Below, piece after piece: positions 11,801 through 21,089 of a stretch of DNA of 64,000 nucleotides. Within the stretch, counting starts at the first letter, position 1. Every line of letters begins with the position of its first letter. Location of the stretch: positions 1,074,048 to 1,138,047 of the forward strand of contig MNCI01002813.1 of the NCBI GenBank assembly GCA_015680685.1, read 5' to 3'. The stretch is from Gnetum montanum. Lineage: Eukaryota; Streptophyta; Gnetopsida; Gnetales; Gnetaceae. Under the pieces are notes generated by a model. That model made no database searches, was not told the DNA's origin, and saw only the letters and a list, made by a program, of their open reading frames with translations. The position numbers and the translations under genes were made by a program.

Positions 11801-11964
11801 ATAGCCCAAATAAAAAGCAGTTGGTAAATATTCAACAAATTAAACCTTTTCTAGAACCAAGATTGGCTAGTGTAAATATAGTCTCAACTAATGGACATCC
11901 AAGTTCTATTTTTTGGATCTCCTCCTTCCAGCTCAGTCATGGGGGGGATGGCCATCTATGCTGA
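8900..11964 (+). pseudogene. E1 pol: RT, RNase H and integrase
   Basis: The linker (near 9020-9290: LPIKMEYAFLKNG, LTGINPRIC) leads into RT: SPLIILPKKDGK, INFRLLNMATFKDHFP, YNGYNQIKI, SFGLCNAS and the catalytic VEVFMDDFS at 9706-9735. RNase H follows (FWTKECENTFQ, KPFHIMINASSYD, YTSRSIMGE, HIDHSAIHFLMS; 10060-10410). The integrase zinc finger HEGPCIGHY to CECYQC lies at 10807-10945. The core has WGIDFMDS near 11013 and FDNGTHF near 11200. The third acidic residue lies in NGQVEVTN (11298-11321), just after a one-base deletion that shifts frame at 11290. The C-terminal part (11452-11964) is open, with DKVLYWNP and WKGPYIID. No chromodomain is evident. Many stops show it is inactive. Confidence 0.9.
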
Positions 11965-12620
11965 CCATTACCATGGCCTCTTAGTTTTTCTCCCTTTGTA
12001 TTTTTCACGTTTTTAATTTTATAATTTTTTTGATTTTCAAGTTTTTCTAAAATTTACACCATGTTTAGTACCTTTAAAATTTCTTAATTATTTTACACTT
12101 TCTTATATATTTTACTTTATTTTTTTTCTTTTGTATCTTTTGATTAAGTGTGATATTTTCTCATTTTTTGCTAATAAATTTGGTTTTTTGTCACATGACA
12201 CAATGTTGTTGTTGTCGTTTACTAATGATGGTTTGTGCTTAATGTGTGATTGTCGATGTCTAGTTTCTATTTTTAAATTCTAATGTCTGATGGCTTTGGC
12301 ATGGTTAGTTTCTCATGGAACAGGTAGTGGGTCCATGTCATCAGCCCATCTAATGAGCTCTATGGTTTTCTTTATTTTGGGAATTTCAAGTCCCTTTTTT
12401 CATTAAAGAAACTTTTAATCAATCAATGACCTTGGTAGTTCTGAAATTAGGAAGAATCTAAAGGTTTGTAAAGGCTGTGACTTCAAGGGGACTCAATACT
12501 CTTTATACTCTTCTTCTTACTTGAGTGCTTGAGTGTTTTTTTGTGGACTTCTTACCGTTCCATACCACCTAATGATAGGAAGACAAATAACATTATTGCA
12601 TGATGCAATTCCTATCATTC

Positions 12621-12645
12621 AAAATAAAATAAAATAAAATAAAAT
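12621..12645 (+). repeat. (AAAAT)5 microsatellite
   Basis: Five tandem AAAAT units lie inside the E1 spacer. No other spacer copy in the window has them, so they probably expanded after insertion. Confidence 0.85.
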
Positions 12646-13550
12646 TATGGGAATTCAAAACACACCCCTTTGACACAAATAAGTGCTCACATGGTGTGGT
12701 TCCCATTTCAAAAAAAAATAATGGAAATTCAAAGCACACCCCTTAGAAAAATAAAAGGGCTATAAGCATTGGCTATGGGACTCAAAAGACATACACCTAT
12801 GCCTAAAGGTCCCCTCTAACTAAGGCCCTTTCTCTCTCACATCCTACCTCTGTCTCCTCTTTGTGGAATGGTGGTTGTCTTACAAGGACACTCTTGTGTC
12901 TTAAGTGGATGGATCGGTCTTAGAGTGGTGATGCAAAGTCACTAAATGCATATAGCTTTGGTATCGAGTAAGTATAGAACTTCTTAGGTCATTTTAATGA
13001 CAATTCCACAATGAACTTCTTATGACCTCAATTTGGAACTCCATTCCACCTTTTCTATCATCCATCAATGCTACCATAACTCACCTCACTGTTGAGTTCT
13101 ATGTTATGCTCTATTTCCTAGTATGAAGTATTGGGATTCTTGAGTGCATTCTTTTGGGTTGGTCCTTAACTTGTGATGACCATTAAATCAACTATGGGGC
13201 CCACAGACTCCTTAGTTGAGGTTATGCAAGGGAAAAAAGGACATGAGCCTACTATGGGGATGACCCACTTGCATAGCTTTTAGCTTGATTAGTTAAGGTT
13301 CCTTACTTTGATATCATTACAATCTTATATTTTGTATTTTCCATTGTGTAAATTTCTCAATACTCCTTAATATTTCATTGCATTAATCCATTAAATTAAT
13401 TTTTCTCCTTTTTTTAAATTTATGAACTTCAACATCCTCTTCTCATGATTTCATACTATTCTTGGTCTTCCCAACTTTCCTTTGACCCCAATTTCATTGA
13501 AAAATTCCTTATATTTTCAAAGTTTGACCAAAGTCAACTAAAGTCAACAA

Positions 13551-13630
13551 CTACATCAACAAGGCCTCATCAACATAGCCAGCCACATTAATGAGGCCTC
13601 ATCGACATAGTGCAAAAATACTATATATAC
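13551..13630 (+). promoter_or_regulatory. Internal U3-like repeats and TATA-like box upstream of the E1 3' ORF
   Basis: Two units, around AAGGCCTCATCAAC (13561) and AATGAGGCCTCATCGAC (13590), repeat the LTR palindrome GATGAGGCCTCATC. The second unit matches the third 3'-LTR unit (17264-17290) at 22 of 27 positions by eye, and the differences are all transitions. CTATATATAC follows at 13621, and the 3' ORF begins about 420 nt later. The arrangement mirrors the LTR, where the palindromes precede TATAAATA. Inference: an internal promoter serving the 3' ORF. Confidence 0.55.
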
Positions 13631-14047
13631 TTCTGGATACTTTAGAATTTTTTGCAATTTACTCATAACACCCAGGGAATTTTTGCAATTTTTCAGAGCC
13701 CAAAACCTTCCAAAGTTCATAACTTTCAAACTGTTTATCCAAATCACTTCATTTTTTGATCTTGCACTTACTGAAGGAGAGATCTTTATCATGGGGGCCA
13801 TAAACCTTAAGGTTTTCGATGTAATTTTCAAAATTTTTCTAACTCCCCCAAGGGTTAGTAACCTTAATCATATATAAAAATCAACTTTTTCCAAGTTAAC
13901 CCTTCCAACAATCTTCGAGATGTTTTATCAATGATAAGGCATAAATAGAAATAACAATTGAGTTAATTAAATCAGCTATAATTACAACTTAGCCAAGTGT
14001 AACTACCCTCAAGAGTTAAGGTATCCCAATTGTTTTAAGGTTACATA

Positions 14048-16923
14048 ATGATTGCTAATTCATGGTTCCATTGTGATTATAAATGGCACCAAAAAAAATT
14101 TCTATAGGAAGGAGAACCCTCACAACCATGGGAGAAGTAACCTAGAGTTGGAAGGGGCCAACAGGAACAAAGCCAAGAACAACAATAGGCAACCCATGCA
14201 ATGGGACCTCTTTGTGAGGAGCCTGAAGTGGAATCTATTCGACAGATTCTAGAAGAGAAAGTGCCTATAGAATAATCTCAACAAGGAGAAACACCTAGAC
14301 CTATGCCAAGGCTTGAGGTCACTTTGACTTAAGCCTACCTAGACATCATCAAGTCCTAAGAGATCCAAAGATCAATTGTTCAAGAGATAAACTTTGGGTC
14401 ATTTTTGAAGAATGCCCTATAGGATGTTGAGACACAATTGCAAGCCTCTCCCATGTGGCCAGTCATCACGTCTAATGGGGAGTGGTACATGTGAAAGGCC
14501 TATCTCTTCAGCTAGGGTCCATTGTAAAAATCAAGGACATTCAATTGTCCTACTTGGCAAAGGCCATTGCATAGGCAATAGGGCTACCAGACATTGGAAC
14601 ACAATTGGCAAAGATATCAACAAAAGGTGATCTTAAGGAAAAAAGGAGTGAACCTAGTGATGCTATGGGGTGTACCATAAGGAGTATGATGCACTCACAA
14701 TGGAATAGTAGATTTATTTGAAGATTGTGGCCTATCACCTCAATCCAATAGTGAGGCCAAGCAAGGTGGCTACTTTCTCTGCTTGAGCATGTACTGCTCT
14801 AAGCGTGAAATTTCTTGTTAACCTTCCACAACTAATTTATTTAGAGATTGAGAAGCGTTTCAAGGAGAACGAAATTAAAAGGAAGAAAATACCCTTTCCA
14901 TGCCTCATAAATAAACTTTGCAAAAGGGCAGGCATCATTTGCTACTCTAATAATACTCTCAGGCATGCTCCCTTAGCCTCATGGGAAAAAATCATGAAAG
15001 ATAAAATGCCAACAACCATTCAAGAAGAGAAGCTACCACCACCACCACCCACTTAGGAAACCACACCAGAGGCCCATGCAACCCTTGAACATCTATGGAA
15101 AATCTAAGAGCAACTCTTGAGAAAACAAGAGCAATAAGTAGGAACTAGTAGGATGGATCCATTTGTGTATCAACCAGCAATGAGTCACCTTAATGAGGTG
15201 GCCTAAATAGTTAGCTGGATGGAGAGGGATGGTTCCATTTTCTTTTCCCAAAGAATGTAGCTACCTTGAAGGTTAGATCCAAATGCTCAAAAGGTGATGG
15301 TGTCATTAGCAACACATCATCTATTCCTAGAAATCTTTGGGAATGCCACCGCTTTCTTGGTGAGGTTGGAGGAAGGTGAAGAGACAACTGTCTTGGTGAT
15401 GCAACACCAAGGGTAGGAGACAGTGGAAAAAGTAGTAGTTGACCATGTAGCTAAAGCACAAAATGCATCTACAACTTCTGTATTAGATGTATCTACACTC
15501 CAAGATGTGCAAACATCTGTAGGCATGGTTTGAGGAAAATTGAACCTAGCCAAACATGAAAAACTACTAGAATGACTGGTAGGAACCAAGCAACCAATTT
15601 TGGATATCTTTGATCTTCTAGAGAACATCACTGCAACCTATTCAAAGTTATTGAATGCAATGGGTAGATGCATCATTTTGGAGGGGCACTAGAAATAGCC
15701 CAAGAGCAAAATCAACGCTTGGCGGTAGAGGTTACTAAACTTGTGCTCAAGTTGCAGAACAAGCAATCCTCGGCCCAACAATGACAAGAGATGAAGCTAT
15801 CAAACAACTTCAAGTAAAACTTTAAAAGGTTGAGGAAGAAGTAGTAATGACCATCTTCAAACAGTTCGTGGTAGAAGATGAAATTCACTCAATCAAAAAG
15901 GGCTTGAATCAAATGTGCCAAGAAAATGAAGCATTGATTGCACAAAATCATTGCCTATGAAATGTTGATGCTTAGAGAGATCAAATGTAAGAATTCATTC
16001 ATCAATAGTAGGAGCAGCTTGCTAGAGTCAACACTAAACTAAGAATACTGGCCATGGAGAACCACAATCTATCAATGGAGGAGGTATGCACCTTGTGACA
16101 AAAGTCTGCCATTGAAATTACTGCATAGAAGAACAAATCTTTCAAGTTTGAGAAAATGAAAAATCACTACAAGGACCAAGTTGGCTTGCGAAAGGAAATT
16201 AATGAAAAGTAAATCTAGATGAAAAAGGCTAAAGTAAATGAAGTTTTATAGCAACTCTAACAAGGAAAAGAGATGTGGCAACCCATCATTGATGGGATTA
16301 ACGCCTACAACAAAGTGGAGATCCACTTAAAGGAGTTGTAGATTGAAAAGATGACAGAGTATATGGAGTTGGCCAATTTCTATCATGCAAATTTGGTAAT
16401 GTTGAAAACTAAACAACCATGGTCAGAATTAGAAAAATAGGTGGCTAGCTTGTATATGCTATACGAGGCCAAGTTCAAACACCACAAGGACACCAAGCAA
16501 AAGCTTGAGACTGCTAACACTAAACTTGAAGATCTTAAAGGATGATTCACAAGTTAATGATCCATCATTGAGGACCTAGTTAGATGGATGAATGACTACG
16601 AGGAGTTGAAGAACACAATGCAATCATTTGACATTGAATGCAAATAGTTCACTACCTACTTTATCAATGTTAAGGAGTTGTTTCTAGTGATCACATGTCC
16701 TTGGGATGTGTTCATTCTAGCCCACATTGGGGAAGCTGCATGGACGATGCATGATCCTAGGAGTAAGAAGGATAAAATGAAAGCACTACTAGATGCTTTC
16801 CACCTTCCACCTAAAGTTGCAAAAATAGTAGGCTAACCATAGCCACCTCAACCACCACCAGTGCATGAAGTCGTTGAAGGTTCCTCGGAGCCTCAGGAAC
16901 CACCATTGCTTGGGACCGTTTGA
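14048..16923 (+). pseudogene. E1 long 3' ORF (env position), coiled-coil protein, decayed
   Basis: This occupies the place of the env-like ORF of Athila elements. The N-terminal part has QEINFGSFLK and SNGEWYM (14375-14500), motifs shared with E2, E4 and E5. Next comes LNPIVRPSKV (14740), then FLVNLPQLIYLEIEKRF and IPFPCLINKLCKRAGI (14805-14950), which resembles the 'putative plant transposon protein' segment seen in plant retroelements. A Pro run follows at 15035. After FGNATAFLVRLEEGE (15330) the C-terminal half (15680-16600) is Glu/Lys/Leu/Gln-rich with heptad-like spacing, consistent with a long coiled coil. The end is Pro-rich (16845-16920). I see no signal peptide or membrane segment, so an envelope role is not supported. 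Many stops are present. Confidence 0.7.
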
Positions 16924-17142
16924 TCTTCTCCAAAAATCTTCACATCATCAAGGAACATGTTGTCCAATTTTTGAACAATTGTATCATGGTGTTTAATTTT
17001 GTGTTCTAAACACCATCATTTTTTATAATGTGTTAATCCATACACCTAGGCATTCCATTTTTTTTCAAGTTAGTCAAGTTTGTTTCATTGAAAGAAAAGT
17101 CAATCAATAATCCCATACCTTTCCAATTTTGTAAAAGAACTC

Positions 17143-17173
17143 AAGGATGAGTTTTCATTTAGTCGTGGGAGTA
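17143..17173 (+). other. E1 polypurine-tract region before the 3' LTR
   Basis: GATGAGTTTTCATTTAGTCG followed by TGGGAGTA directly precedes the LTR. E5 has almost the same string at the same place (54203-54231, minus strand), with TGGGGGTA, and E2 has a relative at 34928-34958. The short GGGAG core is probably the plus-strand primer. Confidence 0.6.
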
Positions 17174-18091
17174 TGGTGAGTCATCATTGGTTAATTGCAT
17201 CGACGAGGCCTCGTTGATGCATCTCACCCTACATTGATGAGGCCTCATCGACGCATCTTGCCTTGCATTGATGAGGCCTTGTCGATGTAGTGTTTGTCTG
17301 TTGCCTATAAATATGTGCCTACTAGCCACATTTATGGGGAATCTAGATTTCAGTAGTAGCGAAGCTCTTGCATTTTTTCCATTTGAAAGTTAGAATTTTT
17401 TCCCTAAGTGCCTGCAACAGGAGTCATTATGTGTACGAATCTTTATTTGATCATTGTTGTACCTAAGCACGATCGTGTGTGCGATAATAAAGACGAGCTT
17501 TTTGATAAACTTTGCAACACTTTGGATAGATTAGCTATTTTATTTATGAATTTAATGTTTTTAATTATTTCAATTATTTATTAAATGCTTTTAATTAGTT
17601 ATCAAATATTTTCTAGTTATTACATTAATGAGACAATTAAGCAAGATAGATTACACACATAAGTATGACTACTTTGAGCATAACACGTATTCGCTTGGTA
17701 ATCCCAGCAGCATTATAACTTGATACATCTAGTAGTATAACATTTGGTCACCTAGTGGTGGATACATGGGTTTAGGACATGTACGGAAAGTGGGAATGGA
17801 TACTTATGTTAGGATTAGTTAAATGATTAGTTAATTAAACTTCTTTTATCTACATTTTGAGCACCAAAATATAAAATACAAAATGATAAAAATTGGATGC
17901 CTTAGTTACACTTACCATACCAATGTACATCACAAGTGTAATTGGGAGGACAACAATTGACCTTAAGGCTAAATTCACTTCCTAAAGGGCTAGTGCACTA
18001 GAAATGATAAAGTCCATAGAATTCAACCAAATCATGTGTGAACGCTTTGTGATTCATATGGTTGGGTGTAGAGGTATCTCCCCACTCATCA
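17174..18091 (+). repeat. E1 3' LTR
   Basis: TGGTGAGTCATCA to CACTCATCA. It has three U3 palindrome units (17190-17290), TATAAATA at 17306, AATAAA at 17486 and U5 repeats near 17690-17765. It aligns with the 5' LTR throughout. Confidence 0.93.
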
Positions 18092-18096
18092 TAAGC
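18092..18096. repeat. Right target-site duplication of E1 (TAAGC)
   Basis: Partner of CAAGT at 5381. Both derive from CAAGC by single C-to-T changes, judged from the uninterrupted arm. Confidence 0.85.
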
Positions 18097-18925
18097 TATA
18101 GAAAAATTTTTAGTCTTCATTGGATAGGTCATACACTAGGCCAGGGCTGACTACCTTGTTTGGATCTACATGACCTAAACCATAGTTAAAGGGGCAAGCT
18201 ACTCCATGCGATACCTTCATAAGGTTTGTCCTATCGTTGTCCATTATTGTGGCTATGTTCATGATTGAAAACTTGATGGTTGCTAGACTCCATCATGGGT
18301 GTGCTTCCCTTAACAAGGTCTTAACATCGAAGACATGTGGGCATGACATGGAAGTTCCAAAAACAATGTTAAAATCCATGTGTCTTTTGTCAAAGGAAAA
18401 TCCTATGGGAGATGATTCTTTGGAATATGCTGCAAGAATGTTTAGCCTCCTAGTTGTTATATCAAGCTTTAGTATATCATGTGTAAGACTATTTGGTCCT
18501 TGAGATGAGAAGGCTACCATCATTGGGGTAGGTCTTCTATCTAGTTTTGTAGGTGCATGTATATTGGATAGAATGAAGAAACTACTTTTTATTTGGTAAT
18601 CCTAAATGAGATAGGTGGCTATAAAGATGCATGAGGCATGAAATTTATGCTTAAATGTTTTTAATATTTTAAAATTTTAAATACATATTTAAGGATAAAA
18701 AATTAACATTTGAGACAATCTTTCATAAACTACATGATCCAAAACATGGCTGCGAAACCTATAGTATTCTTAATTTTCATGGGATTGAGACTTATTAGTC
18801 ATGGCCAATGTTAATGGATGACAATGATCTCTTATAACAATAAATAATTTAAAGGCTACATGATACTTCTCATTGAAAGCACCCCTATTCAAATAGTGAA
18901 ACCATACACTAGTGATTAGACCAAC
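18092..18925 (-). pseudogene. Subtilase pseudogene, right arm, outer part
   Basis: This is the second copy of the same subtilase remnant, in opposite orientation to 2935-3750. The open segment 18523-18293 has MMVAFSSQGP, LNILAAYS (closer to the family VNILAAYS than the left copy), FNIVFGTSMSCPH and then a stop. Beyond it come WSLATIKF, HVDPNKVVSPGLVYDLSNED and a break at 18092 where E1 inserted. Upstream, 18540-18925 matches the intron-like part of the left arm. Each copy keeps family-like residues the other has lost, so both decayed independently after the duplication. Confidence 0.85.
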
Positions 18926-20036
18926 ATGTCATGAACCCATGCCTAACATGGGAAATGTTGGCATCAACAATTAACATTACAAAGAAATAGCACCAAAACA
19001 CATGGATGGAAAATAGAAATTTTGTATATGGTTCTGAAAAATTGTGCATGGAAAAATCTTGAAGGGAAGAGGTAGCAAGGCACAATTCGACAACAAGAGG
19101 ACAATGCGGGAAACTTGCAGGACGTTTACACCATGATTTCAACTACCACTATTTGGAATGATAACATGTAGGGCAACGACAACAAGAATCATGGTTCAAA
19201 TATCAAGATAGGATAGGACTCTTAGTAAGTTTCTTGTTACTAGGACTAGGTGTGAGGCAAGTTTCCAAGGCATATGTCAAAGATTTGGAATTGATAACTT
19301 AGCCATTTCCAATATACTTTCACTGTCTAAATGACTATCAGTAGGAAATCAATGACAGGTTTCAAGAAGGACTACCATGCAAATACAATAATCTAGACTC
19401 TTAATGGTGTTCAATATTTTCACTTTCTTTAGCTAAACTATTCCTTATTTTAGAAAGCTTATGATTTTATTACTTCTAGTTGCTTGTGGTTTGTACATGG
19501 ATAGCATGATCAATGGCCTATAATTAAAGGTTCATGATATTTTTCAGCTTTATATTATCTAAACTCCCAAATTTTTGTTTTCCTTTATGCAAATTATTGG
19601 AAAATTCTATGTGATAAATCCATCCTTTTATAAAAATGTTATCCCCTCAATTTTCTTTTACTTTGCTGATATTAGGCATCTAATGCTCAATATGGTAAGA
19701 AGCAAAGAAAAAAAATGAAAAAGAGAGGTCCATCCATTGACACATATTAGATTCATAACTAAATATAATCAAGTTGTTGCAATTTTGGGATATTCAAATG
19801 GCCTACATTTTTTTTGTATATGTTTCCTACCCTCCCTAGACCATGTCCATTATCATTAACATCCTTAAAAGTTGTATTTATTGGCTCTTTATCTTGTTGA
19901 GCTTACTTTGTTTTATCTATAATACCATCATAAATAATTTGCATGGTTAGAACACCTATAGGATTTCTAATTTTCATGTGATTAACACTTATTAAACATG
20001 ACCCCCTACTAGCATGGGAGAGTTGATATCAACAGA
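18926..20036. other. Unassigned sequence with a short third copy of the subtilase-upstream segment
   Basis: No gene is recognised. Two blocks are alike on the minus strand. One is TGTTGATGCCAAC with CCCATGTTAGG near 18977-18935; the other is TGTTGATATCAAC with CCCATGCTAG near 20037-20000. The second is followed by about 60 bp (about 20000-19940) matching 18795-18740 of the subtilase upstream part. The rest is AT-rich and featureless. Confidence 0.4.
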
Positions 20037-20108
20037 TGCATTAAACTATGCATCAACAAGATTGTGTTGATGCATGCCCATTGATGTAGCCAATTAAATG
20101 ACTCATCA
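20037..20108 (-). repeat. Start of an A'-type LTR on the minus strand
   Basis: On the minus strand TGATGAGTCATTTAATTGGC is followed by a CTACATCAATGGGC unit and repeated GATGCAT motifs, as at the start of the E2 LTR (34959). Just upstream (20109-20125) is AAGGATTCATAAG, comparable to the pre-LTR region of E1 and E5. Only the first 70 bp or so of U3 is recognisable; the rest is replaced by the TGTTGATATCAAC block. Confidence 0.5.
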
Positions 20109-21089
20109 CTTATGAATCCTTGTATGATGAACAAATTTGCATTGTAATAATTCCATCATTTAATACTTGTTCCTTATTCTAGCAATTTGGACACTCTCTT
20201 TGGGCTTGTTGTCTCTCTATGTTATGCTTATTATGTTTTAGTAACATTGCTTTTTCTAGTAGTGCATCTTTTTTTAGTTCATGTCCACTTCTGCATCACA
20301 AGTTGATAATATTCTTATGATTATTATTCATAACTTAATGTATCATGAATACTTGTATTTTTTCTTATCACAACTATACTTTCGTATTTAACTTTGTTGA
20401 GCCTCTTTTGACTTAGCTTCATTAGACTTTACAAAATACCTCTTTGTAAGTCTTTTTATTTTTTTTATTAACTTAACCATCATAGCCTTCTAGATGGTCT
20501 TTGCTTCTTATTTAAGAAACTAAACTAGGCTATGTATAACATAACTTGGATCTTCTCTTTCTCTTTATGCAACTGGATCTTGTGATATAGGGATCATTCT
20601 TATCTCTTGCAATACTTGGTTCTTCACATCAAGTTACTTCTCTAACCTTTTGGTTTGGGCTTTCATTGTGACTCTTGTAGCTCTTAATGACATCTTCATG
20701 CATTGTTGCATGCTCCTATTTATGTTTGTAGGGTAAGGCATTTCACCTTCATAATCTTATAAATCATTATGGTTTGTAATCTTTTCTTTATTACAAACAT
20801 TGTTATGGATATTATTCCAATACTACTATTTATTTATTTCTACTTTATTCTTATTTCATATGTTACAAAGTGAGGACTTGTCTCCTCTTATCCTTCGTAA
20901 GAAGTTATGACTCTTCGCTAAATCATCCTAACCATTCATATCTACTAATAGATTAAGTTAAGAAATGAATAATTGTACCTTAACTTAGAAGTATAATCTA
21001 ATAAGGTTGAATTAGTCATGAATGTTTAAGAATGGTTTAAATATGATAAAAAATAATGGTTTTTTAAAAATATAGTTGAAATTGAATAG
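20109..21089 (-). other. Possible decayed 3' ORF of a minus-strand element
   Basis: If the LTR start at 20108 is right, this should be the 3' ORF and pre-LTR region of the same element. Minus-strand translation near 20700-20560 gives Lys/Gln/Leu-rich pieces (MKAQTKRLEK, LDVKNQVLQEI) that could be coiled coil, but no diagnostic motif survives. Weak evidence. Confidence 0.25.

Larger units (their letters stand above)
11965..14047 (+). other. E1 AT-rich spacer between pol and the 3' ORF
   Basis: About 2.1 kb of non-coding sequence between the integrase stop and the 3' ORF. It begins with T-rich runs (11975-12160) and has an AAAAT pentamer repeat (12621-12645). Stretches near 12790-12830 and 13190-13300 recur in the E2 spacer (29450-29480, 29870-29990). 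The end of the region holds the U3-like repeat and TATA-like box at 13551-13630. Confidence 0.75.
5386..18091 (+). mobile_element. E1: near-full-length Athila-like Ty3/gypsy retrotransposon (A type)
   Basis: This 12.7-kb element has two LTRs (898 and 918 bp), a tRNA-Asp-like primer site, gag, RT, RNase H, integrase, an AT-rich spacer, a long coiled-coil 3' ORF and a purine-rich tract before the 3' LTR. The pol order and motifs (VEVFMDDFS, SFGLCNAS, GIVLGHQI) are those of plant Athila/Tat gypsy elements. Every ORF carries many stops, mostly explicable by C-to-T or G-to-A changes, so it is dead. It sits inside the right arm of the subtilase inverted repeat with a recognisable 5-bp target duplication. 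The protease segment appears deleted. Confidence 0.92.

Noticed and set aside
14048-16923. Calling the 3' ORF a retroviral envelope gene
   Set aside because: The position fits Athila env-like ORFs, but no signal peptide, membrane anchor or cleavage site was seen, while coiled coil is evident.
18909-19142. Minus-strand frame of 77 codons upstream of the right subtilase arm
   Set aside because: It is not shared with the left arm, shows no family motif, and spans the boundary of the repeat.
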